From SXRF01 sp964624555 (GTDB lineage: Bacteria > Pseudomonadota > Alphaproteobacteria > Rickettsiales > SXRF01), in NCBI GenBank assembly GCA_964624555.1, contig CAZUXB010000005.1, positions 1-64,000 on the forward strand: DNA of 64,000 nucleotides, read 5' to 3'. The position numbers and the translations under genes are program-made. Below the pieces are notes generated by a model. That model saw nothing but the letters and a program-made list of their open reading frames with translations, had not been told where the DNA came from and ran no database searches. Positions 34,743-42,997 of this stretch are shown here, piece after piece. Positions within the stretch are counted from its first letter, which is position 1. Each line of letters opens with the position of its first letter.

Positions 34743-35270
34743 ATGGATATAAGTAAGCTTTCTATCGGTGACAATGTACCCCATGATGTAAATGTTATAA
34801 TCGAAGTGCCTATGGGCTCTGCCCCTATCAAATATGAAATGGACAAGGAATCAGGCGCTCTTTTTGTTGACCGCTTCCTGCATACCGCCATGTATTACCC
34901 GTGCAATTACGGTTTTATCCCACATACCCTGTCTGATGATGGTGATCCGGCGGATGTCCTTGTCGTTGGCCGTCGCCCTATCCATCCGGGTGCGGTTATG
35001 TCAGTCCGTCCAATTGGCGTACTGATGATGAACGATGAAGCAGGTGGTGATGAAAAGATACTGGCAGTTCCTTCTTCAAAGCTGCACCCATTCTATGATG
35101 AAGTAGAAAGCTATAAAGATCTGCCTAAGGTGCTGCTGGATCAGATAGAACATTTCTTTGCCCATTATAAAGACCTGGAAAGTAATAAATGGGTCAAGGT
35201 TGTGGGTTGGGAAGGCAAGGAAAAAGCCATAGAAATTATCCTGAAAGCAATTGAAGCGGCTAAAAAATGA
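34743..35270 (+). CDS. ppa: Soluble inorganic pyrophosphatase (family I)
   Basis: A 175-residue cytosolic enzyme that hydrolyses pyrophosphate. EVPMGSAPIKYEMDKESGAL, TAMYYPCNYGFIPHTLSDDG and DPADVLVV contain the acidic metal-binding residues of family I, including the DDGDPAD signature. KVVGWEGKEKAIEIILKAIE closes the protein. Length is normal. It lies directly before the membrane pyrophosphatase gene. Confidence 0.97.
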   Translation: MDISKLSIGDNVPHDVNVIIEVPMGSAPIKYEMDKESGALFVDRFLHTAMYYPCNYGFIPHTLSDDGDPADVLVVGRRPIHPGAVMSVRPIGVLMMNDEAGGDEKILAVPSSKLHPFYDEVESYKDLPKVLLDQIEHFFAHYKDLESNKWVKVVGWEGKEKAIEIILKAIEAAKK

Positions 35271-35355
35271 CGCCCTAAAATTTTAATTGCATCATCATAC
35301 TTCTTCTGACATCCTCTCTTCGCCTGTATCAACAAACATTTGGGAGAATTCTACT

Positions 35356-37434
35356 ATGGATGTTAGTTTTGTGTTGCAACTGGTAATAGCTTCAGGGATT
35401 CTCGCCGTTGTTTACGGTGTTTACATGGCAAAAGTTATTTTGTCCGCGCCAACCGGCACCGAGAAAATGCAATCTATAGCCGCAGCCATACAGGAAGGTG
35501 CAGGGGCTTACCTCAATCGCCAATATTCAGCTATCGGTCTGGTCGGTGTAGTAATTGCTATTCTCCTTGCGGTCAAACTTGGCGCATATGTCGCCGCTGG
35601 TTTCGTTCTCGGGGCGATACTGTCCGGTATTGCTGGTTACGTGGGTATGAATATCTCCGTACGTTCCAACGTGCGCACCACCGAAGCTTCCCGCAAAGGC
35701 CTGAAAGATGGTTTGGATGTAGCTTTCAAAGCAGGCGCCGTAACCGGGCTTCTGGTAGTTGGTCTCGGTCTTATCGGTGTTGCTGGTTATTACCTGTTTC
35801 TGAAACATGCCGGCCTTGACCAGCGTCATCTTGTGGAAGCACTTGTGGCCTTAAGTTTCGGCGCATCGCTTATTTCAATATTTGCCCGTCTCGGCGGCGG
35901 TATTGTCACCAAAGGCGCTGACGTAGGCGCTGACCTGGTGGGTAAAGTCGAAGCCGGTATCCCGGAAGATGATGCCCGCAACCCGGCTACCATCGCTGAT
36001 AATGTTGGCGATAACGTTGGCGACTGTGCAGGCATGGCGGCTGACCTTTTTGAAACCTACGCGGTGACAATTGTGGCGACCATGCTGCTTGGTTCGATAT
36101 TTTTCAGCGGTTCTGCGCAGGCGGCTTTGATGCTGTACCCGTTGGCTATCTGCGGTATCTGCATCATCACTTCGATAATCGGCACTTTCTTCGTTAAACT
36201 CGGTGCCAGCAACAATATCATGGGCGCCCTGTATAAAGGCCTTACTGTGAGCGGCGTACTGTCGGCTATCGGTGTGTTCTTTGTCACTAACGCGATTACA
36301 AGCGGTGAAAGTTTTGCAGTAAACGGCCATAGTTTCACCTCGATGAACCTGTTTTTCTGCGCCCTTGGCGGATTGGTTATAACCGGCCTGATAGTTATTG
36401 TTACCGAATATTATACTGCTACCGGCTATCGTCCGGTGCGTTCTATCGCGCAGGCATCAACCACCGGCCACGGCACCAACGTGATACAGGGCCTCGCTGT
36501 TTCCATGGAAGCGTGCGCGGTTCCCATCATCATCATCTGCGCAGGAATCATCTTCGCTTATGTGAATGCCGGTCTTTATGGCGTAGCGATTTCTGCCACC
36601 ACCATGCTCGCACTGGCCGGTATGATAGTCGCGCTCGATGCGTATGGCCCGGTTACGGATAACGCCGGTGGTATCGCCGAAATGTCTGACCTTCCGGCCG
36701 ATGTGCGCAAAGTGACTGACGCGCTCGATGCGGTGGGCAACACCACCAAAGCCGTAACTAAAGGCTATGCAATCGGTTCGGCGGCACTGGCGTCGCTGGT
36801 GCTTTTCGCTGCCTACACTGAAGACCTGAAACATTATTTCCCTAACCTTGATGTTAAATTCCTGCTTTCTGACCCTTATGTGGTGGTAGGGCTGTTTATC
36901 GGCGGAATGCTGCCGTACCTGTTCGGTGCTATGGGTATGATGGCGGTTGGCCGCGCTGCCGGTTCGGTGGTGGTGGAAGTTCGCCGCCAGTTCAAGGAGA
37001 TGCCGGGCATCATGGAAGGCAAGCAGAAACCTGATTACGGCCGCGCGGTGGATATGCTCACCAAAGCCGCGATCAAGGAAATGATAGTACCATCACTGCT
37101 GCCTATCGCCGCTCCGGTGGTGCTCTATTTCATCATCCACGCCATTGCCGGTCAGGCTGCGGCGTTCGCCGCTCTCGGTGCGATGCTGCTTGGCATCATC
37201 GTGACCGGTATCTTCGTGGCGATATCCATGACCGCGGGTGGCGGCGCGTGGGATAACGCGAAAAAATATATCGAAGAAGGCAACCACGGTGGCAAAGGTT
37301 CGGACGCGCACAAAGCGGCTGTAACCGGCGATACTGTTGGCGACCCTTATAAAGATACTGCTGGCCCAGCCGTAAACCCAATGATCAAAATTGCCAACAT
37401 TGTGGCAATATTGATGCTGGCGATGCTGGCCTAA
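35356..37434 (+). CDS. hppA: Membrane proton-pumping pyrophosphatase
   Basis: A 692-residue integral membrane protein with about 16 helices that couples pyrophosphate hydrolysis to ion pumping. The substrate site is GGIVTKGADVGADLVGKVEA followed by GIPEDDARNPATIADNVGDN and VGDCAGMAADLFETY. The motif VGNTTKAVTKGYAIGSAALA has Lys where K+-dependent enzymes have Ala, which points to the K+-independent H+-pumping type. The ATG at 35356 follows GGGAG; the open frame before it adds a non-family peptide. Confidence 0.96.
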   Translation: MDVSFVLQLVIASGILAVVYGVYMAKVILSAPTGTEKMQSIAAAIQEGAGAYLNRQYSAIGLVGVVIAILLAVKLGAYVAAGFVLGAILSGIAGYVGMNISVRSNVRTTEASRKGLKDGLDVAFKAGAVTGLLVVGLGLIGVAGYYLFLKHAGLDQRHLVEALVALSFGASLISIFARLGGGIVTKGADVGADLVGKVEAGIPEDDARNPATIADNVGDNVGDCAGMAADLFETYAVTIVATMLLGSIFFSGSAQAALMLYPLAICGICIITSIIGTFFVKLGASNNIMGALYKGLTVSGVLSAIGVFFVTNAITSGESFAVNGHSFTSMNLFFCALGGLVITGLIVIVTEYYTATGYRPVRSIAQASTTGHGTNVIQGLAVSMEACAVPIIIICAGIIFAYVNAGLYGVAISATTMLALAGMIVALDAYGPVTDNAGGIAEMSDLPADVRKVTDALDAVGNTTKAVTKGYAIGSAALASLVLFAAYTEDLKHYFPNLDVKFLLSDPYVVVGLFIGGMLPYLFGAMGMMAVGRAAGSVVVEVRRQFKEMPGIMEGKQKPDYGRAVDMLTKAAIKEMIVPSLLPIAAPVVLYFIIHAIAGQAAAFAALGAMLLGIIVTGIFVAISMTAGGGAWDNAKKYIEEGNHGGKGSDAHKAAVTGDTVGDPYKDTAGPAVNPMIKIANIVAILMLAMLA

Positions 37435-37435
37435 G

Positions 37436-37523
37436 ATCCCCCTCCCTAACCCTCCCCACTTCGTGGAGAGGGAAATTTCTTAATTCCCTCTCCTGCTTGC
37501 AGGGGAGGGCTAGGGAGGGGTCA
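37436..37523. repeat. C-rich palindromic repeat (CCCTCCCTAACCCTCCCC family)
   Basis: CCCCCTCCCTAACCCTCCCC on the left is mirrored by GGGGAGGGCTAGGGAGGGG on the right, with a nested GAGAGGGAAATT/AATTCCCTCTC pair. It fills the whole gap between the converging hppA and binding-protein genes and could terminate both. It is the best intergenic match to the element inside recG. Confidence 0.88.
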
Positions 37524-38333
37524 TTTTTTCTCCCAATCATCGAGCCCGTACACATCCATTATTTTTTCCAGCTCACCGCTGGCACGCATCTTTTTTGTTT
37601 CGTCAGAGATGATATCGGCATATTTCTGGGCCAGTTTTTTATTGGTGGGGCCGAAAGCCATATATAAATTATTCTTATCGGATGGTGGCAACTGCCCGGC
37701 ATCGTCAATATCATCCTTCATGTTGTGTAGCGACAGGTAATAATCGACAACATATTTGGCTTCAAGGGTGGCACCGATCTTGCCGCGCACTATCTTGCTT
37801 AAATTTATTCCCAGCGCCTCATCACCTGCCATCATTTCTATATGGTTGGTGTCGAACTTGTATTTCTCAATATAACTATCAATTTCATCATTGTAACTGT
37901 AGCCGACAATAAGCCCTAAAACTATACCATTTAATGATTTTATACCATCATAGCGCCAGGGATTACCTTTCTTTACGTAAAAATGGTTCTGCATGAAAGC
38001 CTGGTTTATGGTCGGGAAAATAAAATCCGGCGCATCTCCCATAGCGGCGCCGATTATGGCAGTGTGCAGGCCTTTGCGGGTTTCAGCTATGGCATCGGCC
38101 CACGGCATCACACTGTAATTCACATCGATATTATGTTTGGCAAAAGCAGTGGTGATAAGGTCAACCAGAAAGCCGCGGTGCGGTGATTTGGGGTTGCAGT
38201 TATAGGGGCACCAGGTATCGGCAACTATGGTTATAGTTTCTTTTGCCGGCGGGTTGTCTGGTTGTTTGAATACGGCGTGGGCGGGGTAGGAAAATAGGCA
38301 CAAGCCAAGAAATGACAATAGATTTTTTTGCAC
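37521..38333 (-). CDS. Periplasmic solute-binding protein (family 3)
   Basis: A 270-residue exported protein with a signal peptide (LLSFLGLCLFSYPAHA). The mature part fits the amino-acid-type family 3 binding fold: ETITIVADTWCPYNCNPKSP, HRGFLVDLITTAFAKHNIDV, VMPWADAIAETRKGLHTAII and the C-terminal SDETKKMRASGELEKIMDVY. No transport permease or ATPase is adjacent. It may be an orphan sensor-type binding protein or belong to a distant transporter. The ligand is unknown. Confidence 0.85.
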   Translation of the reverse strand: MQKNLLSFLGLCLFSYPAHAVFKQPDNPPAKETITIVADTWCPYNCNPKSPHRGFLVDLITTAFAKHNIDVNYSVMPWADAIAETRKGLHTAIIGAAMGDAPDFIFPTINQAFMQNHFYVKKGNPWRYDGIKSLNGIVLGLIVGYSYNDEIDSYIEKYKFDTNHIEMMAGDEALGINLSKIVRGKIGATLEAKYVVDYYLSLHNMKDDIDDAGQLPPSDKNNLYMAFGPTNKKLAQKYADIISDETKKMRASGELEKIMDVYGLDDWEKK

Positions 38334-38415
38334 AACATTACCTATTTTGTGAAAGTATATTGTGCAGATATTCTAGTTATGATTGCTGGAAAGTCTAGAA
38401 GAAATTGGTGCATAG

Positions 38416-41400
38416 CTATAAGGCTATCAATTCACTCAGCAGCTTTTTAACTGAAGTTATTTTATCATTTATACTACTAAACTCATAGGTGAATACCAGC
38501 TTCTGGTCGGGGCGGAGTTTGAGACGTTTGGGGTTGCGTTCGATATGGCGCAGTAGTGCTTCCGGCCTGGCAAAAATATTATTGTGGAAAGATATCACCG
38601 CACCCTTAGCACCGGTATCGATGCGTTCGATATTGGCCTGTTTGCAAAGCAGTTTAAGGCTAAGGACAGTGGTCAGATGCTCCACTTCCTCCGGCATTTT
38701 CCCGAAACGGTCGACTAGTTCCGCCGCGAAACTATTTATCTCCTCTTCATTCTCCATTTGCGCTACGCGGCGGTAGAGGCCAAGGCGGAGCTGTAAGTCA
38801 GTCACATAACTTTCGGGGATGAGAACAGAGATACCTAAATTTATTGTTGGCGAAAATTCTTCTTCACTGACCACTGACCGCTGACCGCTGTCAACTTTCA
38901 AAGCTGCTACCGCCTCTTCCAGCATCTGCTGATACAGTTCGATGCCAACTTCGCGGATATGGCCGGATTGTTCTTCGCCCACAAGGTTTCCAAACCCACG
39001 AATATCCATATCGTGCGAGGCCAGAGTGAAGCCGGCGCCAAGCGTATCAAGCGTCTGCATCACTTCCAAACGCTTCGTTGCATTCTTGGTGAGTTCCTTG
39101 TGACTCGGCAGCAGGAAATAGGCATAAGCCCGCGTTTTGCCCCGCCCCACGCGCCCGCGCATCTGGTATAGCTGCGCGAGGCCGAAGAGGTGGGCGTTGT
39201 GGATGATCATGGTGTTGGCGGTGGGAATATCCAGGCCGGATTCAATAATGGCAGTCGAGATCAGCACGTCATATTTGCTGTCATAAAAATCATTCATGAT
39301 GCTGTCGAGTTCGGTGGGCGTAAGCTGGCCGTGCGCGACCGCGATCTTTGCTTCCGGAACCAGTTCGGCGATTTGCCATTTGAGATCAGCGATATATTTT
39401 ATACGTGGCGTAACCACAAAACATTTGCCGCCGCGGTGCAGTTCGCGCAGCATTGCCTCACGGATGATAACGCTGTCCATCGGCATCACGAACGAACGAA
39501 TCGCAAGCCTGTCCACCGGCGGGGTAGTGATGAGGCTTAAGTCGCGCACGCCGGTGAGCGCCATTTGCAGCGTGCGCGGAATTGGCGTTGCCGATAAGGT
39601 TAGCACATGCACATCGTTTTTCAGCTCCTTGAGTTTTTCCTTTTGTCCAACGCCGAAATGCTGTTCCTCGTCGACAATGACCAAGCCCAGTTTTTTGAAT
39701 TTGATCGATTTTGCCAGCAGCGCATGCGTGCCGATAACAATATCCACTTCGCCGCTTTCGAGTTTTTCCCTGGTGTCTTTTTGTTCCTTGGCACTGACCA
39801 TGCGCGAAAGCTGGCGCACATTCACCGGAAAACCGGCGAATCTATCACGGAAATTGCGGTAATGCTGGCGGGCGAGCAGGGTGGTGGGGCAGACGAGCGC
39901 CACCTGTAGCGGCTGTTCTTCGTTGCAGGCAGTGGCAAACGCCGCACGTAGCGCCACTTCGGTTTTGCCAAAGCCAACATCGCCGCACACTAATCTATCC
40001 ATTGGTTTGCCGGAGCGCAGGTCTTCGAGCACTTCGGTTATTGCCCGCGCCTGATCCTCGGTTTCTACATAAGGGAAACGCGCGCAGAAATCATCATAGG
40101 TCACGGCCTGCGCGTCAATTATCCGCCCCTTTTTCACCTGCCGTTCAGCGGCAATTTTTAATAATGCTTCGGCGGCGATCTTGATGCGCTGCTTTAGTTT
40201 GGCCTTGCGGTTCTGCCACGCTGTGCCACCGAGCTTGTCGAGCTGGACATTTTCCTCCTCCAGCCCGAAGCGCGAGATCATTTCGATATTTTCCACCGGC
40301 AGGAACAGCTTGTCATCATCGGCGTAGATGATTTTCAGGCAGTCATGTTTCGCGCCGTTTACCTCCAGCGTCACCAGCCCTTCAAAGCGGCCAATTCCCA
40401 GCTCTTTATGCACCACGATATCGCCCTCGGAAAAATTCGCTGCCTCCTGCATGAACACGTCCGAGGTTTTTTTCTTTTTCGCGGCACGGGTGATGCGCTC
40501 GCCCAGCACATCCTGCTCGCTGAAGATATAGAGTTTTTCGGTTTCAAAACCCTGCTCCAACGGCAGCACCGTGAGGCCGATGCTCTTGCCTTTGATATCC
40601 TTATGCTCGCTCCATTTATCAATTTTTATGCTATGAAAGCCATGCTCCATCAGCAGCGTCTGCAGGCGTTCGCGCGAACCTTGCGAAAAACAGGCGAGCA
40701 GCACCGGCTTGCCTTTTTCCGCCTGTGTTTTTAGTTGCGCGAAAGGCGTATTATCTGCCTGTCCCTGCAAAAAACGGATGGTGGGCTTCAAACTTAATGA
40801 TATGTCATTCCCACGCCAATTATAATTTTTGTGGGAATCTCTCTCTCCGCTAGTGCTGGCCGATATAGAGATCCCCGCCTGCGCGGGGATGACAGATTGG
40901 AATGGAGATAATGATAGATTATCGTGTGTTTCTAAAATTTTTTCCCACGCCGATTTTACAATGAAAAAACTATCCGGCGGAATCGGGTTGTATTTTTCCG
41001 TGCTGGCGAAGCTGTTCTTTTTTGAGGTCATGGTGGTAGCGGTTTTGCGCGCTTCGTAATAATCCAGTATTGATTCCTGACGTTCATTTATCGCCGCGTT
41101 CGCCTCGCTATCCAGTGTTATCAGCGCATCAGGGCAATAATCCAATAATGTTTGCGTGCGTTCATAAAACAGCGGCAACCAGTGCTCCATACCCACGTAA
41201 CTGGTGCCGAGCGAGATGGATTCATAAAGCGGGTCTTCCTTGCTCACCGCGCCGAACAGGTCGCGGTAGCCACTGCGGAAACAGGCGATGGTCTGTTCAT
41301 TGAGCAACACTTCGCTCATGGGGGCCAGTGATAAACTATCTACTGCTGTGCTGCTGAGTTGCGTCATGGGGTCGAAGCTTTTTAAGCTTTCAATGTCGTC

Positions 41401-42033
41401 GCCGAACATGTCGATACGCACACCGTCACTCGCGCCCGATGGTATGATATCGATGATGCCACCACGCAACGCAAATTCCCCGGCTTCCATCGCCTTGCCC
41501 GAACGGCGGTAGCCTTGTTCGATAAGGTAGGAAACCAGCGTATCGGCTTTTAATTTGTCGCCGCGTTTGAGCGTGAAGGCCACACACTGCATCACCTCGC
41601 GCGGCGGGAGTTTCTGCAATATAGCACTGGCGGTTGTTAAGATAAGTAATGGCTTGTCATTCCCGCGTAGGCGGGAATCTCTTTCTCCGCTCGTGCCAGA
41701 CGATAGAGAGATCCCTGCCTTCGCAGGGATGACAGAAGAAAGCCTTGATAACACCTTTATGCGTGCGGCCATGAGGCTTGATTGCGGAGAGGAGCGGTCA
41801 TAAGGCATGGTATCCCACGCCGGGAATATCAGGATCTCCGCATCGGGTGCAAAAAATTGCAGCGATTGGGCGAGCGTTTCCAGCGCGCGGTCACTGGCGG
41901 CGATATGCAGAATGCTTTTCGGCGCGGGCAGGGGCGATAATTCACCTTGGATAAGGCGGGCGAGTGCCAAGCCCTGCGCGCTCACAGGAACGCCGGCAAG
42001 TGTTGTGGAGAGTGTACCGGGAGTATTTGACAT
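38416..42033 (-). CDS. mfd: Transcription-repair coupling factor Mfd with repeat-derived insertions
   Basis: A protein of about 1205 residues that removes stalled RNA polymerase and recruits UvrA. Motifs in order: a UvrB-like N-terminal region (AEILIFPAWDTMPYDRSSPQ), the polymerase-binding domain (GDIVVHKELGIGRFEGLVTL), Walker A (VCGDVGFGKTEVALRAAFAT), DEEQ (LVIVDEEQHFGVGQKEKLKE), and late helicase motifs (IIESGLDIPTANTMIIHNAH; QMRGRVGRGKTRAYAYFLLP). Three stretches are translated repeats: VIPAKAGISLSSGTSGERDS and VIPAQAGISISASTSGERDS, both ending in GND, and VDSGQRSVVSEEEF near the C-terminus. ATG 42033 is chosen because it lies after the higA stop. Confidence 0.96.
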   Translation of the reverse strand: MSNTPGTLSTTLAGVPVSAQGLALARLIQGELSPLPAPKSILHIAASDRALETLAQSLQFFAPDAEILIFPAWDTMPYDRSSPQSSLMAARIKVLSRLSSVIPAKAGISLSSGTSGERDSRLRGNDKPLLILTTASAILQKLPPREVMQCVAFTLKRGDKLKADTLVSYLIEQGYRRSGKAMEAGEFALRGGIIDIIPSGASDGVRIDMFGDDIESLKSFDPMTQLSSTAVDSLSLAPMSEVLLNEQTIACFRSGYRDLFGAVSKEDPLYESISLGTSYVGMEHWLPLFYERTQTLLDYCPDALITLDSEANAAINERQESILDYYEARKTATTMTSKKNSFASTEKYNPIPPDSFFIVKSAWEKILETHDNLSLSPFQSVIPAQAGISISASTSGERDSHKNYNWRGNDISLSLKPTIRFLQGQADNTPFAQLKTQAEKGKPVLLACFSQGSRERLQTLLMEHGFHSIKIDKWSEHKDIKGKSIGLTVLPLEQGFETEKLYIFSEQDVLGERITRAAKKKKTSDVFMQEAANFSEGDIVVHKELGIGRFEGLVTLEVNGAKHDCLKIIYADDDKLFLPVENIEMISRFGLEEENVQLDKLGGTAWQNRKAKLKQRIKIAAEALLKIAAERQVKKGRIIDAQAVTYDDFCARFPYVETEDQARAITEVLEDLRSGKPMDRLVCGDVGFGKTEVALRAAFATACNEEQPLQVALVCPTTLLARQHYRNFRDRFAGFPVNVRQLSRMVSAKEQKDTREKLESGEVDIVIGTHALLAKSIKFKKLGLVIVDEEQHFGVGQKEKLKELKNDVHVLTLSATPIPRTLQMALTGVRDLSLITTPPVDRLAIRSFVMPMDSVIIREAMLRELHRGGKCFVVTPRIKYIADLKWQIAELVPEAKIAVAHGQLTPTELDSIMNDFYDSKYDVLISTAIIESGLDIPTANTMIIHNAHLFGLAQLYQMRGRVGRGKTRAYAYFLLPSHKELTKNATKRLEVMQTLDTLGAGFTLASHDMDIRGFGNLVGEEQSGHIREVGIELYQQMLEEAVAALKVDSGQRSVVSEEEFSPTINLGISVLIPESYVTDLQLRLGLYRRVAQMENEEEINSFAAELVDRFGKMPEEVEHLTTVLSLKLLCKQANIERIDTGAKGAVISFHNNIFARPEALLRHIERNPKRLKLRPDQKLVFTYEFSSINDKITSVKKLLSELIAL
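38865..38895. repeat. GGTCAGTGGTCAGT-type repeat inside mfd
   Basis: On the minus strand this reads GTTGACAGCGGTCAGCGGTC then AGTGGTCAGTG and encodes VDSGQRSVVSE. The same family, as a full inverted element, fills the tpiA-secG gap at 62551-62614. Here it lies in a variable part of the Mfd C-terminal region. Confidence 0.75.
40803..40894. repeat. VIPAQAGI-type palindromic repeat inside mfd (copy 1)
   Basis: TGTCATTCCCACGCC opens the 92-base element and CCGCCTGCGCGGGGATGACA closes it. The centre, CTCTCTCCGCTAGTGCTGGC, is nearly identical to that of copy 2. It is translated in frame (VIPAQAGISISASTSGERDS, then HKNYNWRGND). Confidence 0.93.
41655..41734. repeat. VIPAQAGI-type palindromic repeat inside mfd (copy 2)
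   Basis: TGTCATTCCCGCGTAGGCGG opens the 80-base element and CTGCCTTCGCAGGGATGACA closes it. It is translated in frame as VIPAKAGISLSSGTSGERDS then RLRGND, between the RLSS and LLILTTASAIL segments of the N-terminal domain. Confidence 0.93.
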
Positions 42034-42037
42034 TAAA

Positions 42038-42349
42038 TTAGATTGTATGTGCAGCACCGCGTATTTCAAAAGGCTTGAGTTTGTTCACTTCCTTTTTTAT
42101 TCTTTGTTTTGCATGCCACAAATCATAATTGCGTTGAATGTTCAACCATAAATCAGGTGTTGTGTTGAATACTTTACCCAGCCTTATGGCCATTTCGGCA
42201 GTCACACCGGAACGCCCGTTTATAATACGCGACAGGGTTTTACGGTCAATACCCATGCGTGCCGCTACTTCGGTCACGGTAAGTCCTGCTGGCTCTATAT
42301 CCAGTCCCCATAATACTTCGCCGGGATGCGGCGGGTTATGTTGTCCCAT
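42038..42349 (-). CDS. higA: HigA-type antitoxin
   Basis: A 103-residue helix-turn-helix antitoxin: NPPHPGEVLWGLDIEPAGLT, VTEVAARMGIDRKTLSRIIN, GRSGVTAEMAIRLGKVFNTT and PDLWLNIQRNYDLWHAK, the complete HigA/VapI pattern. It follows higB by 13 bases and ends 4 bases before mfd starts, so readthrough into mfd is likely. Confidence 0.95.
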   Translation of the reverse strand: MGQHNPPHPGEVLWGLDIEPAGLTVTEVAARMGIDRKTLSRIINGRSGVTAEMAIRLGKVFNTTPDLWLNIQRNYDLWHAKQRIKKEVNKLKPFEIRGAAHTI

Positions 42350-42362
42350 AAAATGTTCCTTA

Positions 42363-42641
42363 CTAATGATAGTCTATGTAATTTAAAATATACGCATCAC
42401 CATCTGTAAATTCAAAGGTAATACGCCAATTGCCATTTACTGTAACCGACCACAGCCCCTTCTTATCCCCTTTTAAAGGGTGCAACCTCGCCCCATGAAA
42501 ATCTATATCACTTACCTGACCGGCGGCATCTATCCTTTGCAATATCAGCCGGAGCTTTTTGGCATGTGCTGCTTTAATCCCAGCTTTAGAGCCGGTTTCC
42601 CAGAATTTTCTCAGGCCTTTATGTTCAAATGATTTAATCAT
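42363..42641 (-). CDS. higB: HigB-type toxin
   Basis: A 92-residue RelE-superfamily ribosome-dependent RNase: MIKSFEHKGLRKFWETGSKA, LRLILQRIDAAGQVSDIDFH, GARLHPLKGDKKGLWSVTVN and GNWRITFEFTDGDAYILNYI. ATG 42641 is preferred as the family start; an ATG at 42671 would overlap sdhE by 4 bases. The pair separates sdhE from mfd. Confidence 0.95.
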   Translation of the reverse strand: MIKSFEHKGLRKFWETGSKAGIKAAHAKKLRLILQRIDAAGQVSDIDFHGARLHPLKGDKKGLWSVTVNGNWRITFEFTDGDAYILNYIDYH

Positions 42642-42667
42642 ATTGTACCTAACTACGCCCCACTCAG

Positions 42668-42943
42668 TCAAGAGATTTTCTTACCGTATTCCTTCAGCTC
42701 TTCCAAGAGCGGAGTATAGGCGGGGTTTTTGGGCGGGAGTTTGCCGATCAGCCAATCCCAGATATCGGCGTCATTCTCATCAAGTAACTTTTCGTAAATA
42801 TCTATATTGTCCGGGGAAAGGGCTGCCAGCCTGGAATCGGCAAAGCTGCCCAGAATCAGGTCGGTTTCCTTCCAACCCCTGTGCCAACTGCGGTAGCGCA
42901 GGCGTTTTATGCGGGTTTCAGGGTCTATTAACTGTTTTTTCAT
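42668..42943 (-). CDS. sdhE: Succinate dehydrogenase assembly factor SdhE
   Basis: A 91-residue protein of the SdhE/Sdh5 family that helps attach FAD to SdhA. RIKRLRYRSWHRGWKETDLI contains the conserved RGxxE-type motif (RGWKE). LGSFADSRLAALSPDNIDIY and LLDENDADIWDWLIGKLPPK follow as usual. In alphaproteobacteria it commonly sits between recG and mfd, as here. Its client sdhA is at 55726-57489. Confidence 0.95.
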   Translation of the reverse strand: MKKQLIDPETRIKRLRYRSWHRGWKETDLILGSFADSRLAALSPDNIDIYEKLLDENDADIWDWLIGKLPPKNPAYTPLLEELKEYGKKIS

Positions 42944-42997
42944 AATAGCAAACTATAATAAAACCCTAAAATACTCAAGTAATAAGGTTTTGCGCTT

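Noticed and set aside
42034..42069. Upstream start of Mfd at 42069
   Set aside because: It would overlap the end of higA; ATG 42033 lies just after the higA stop and fits the family.
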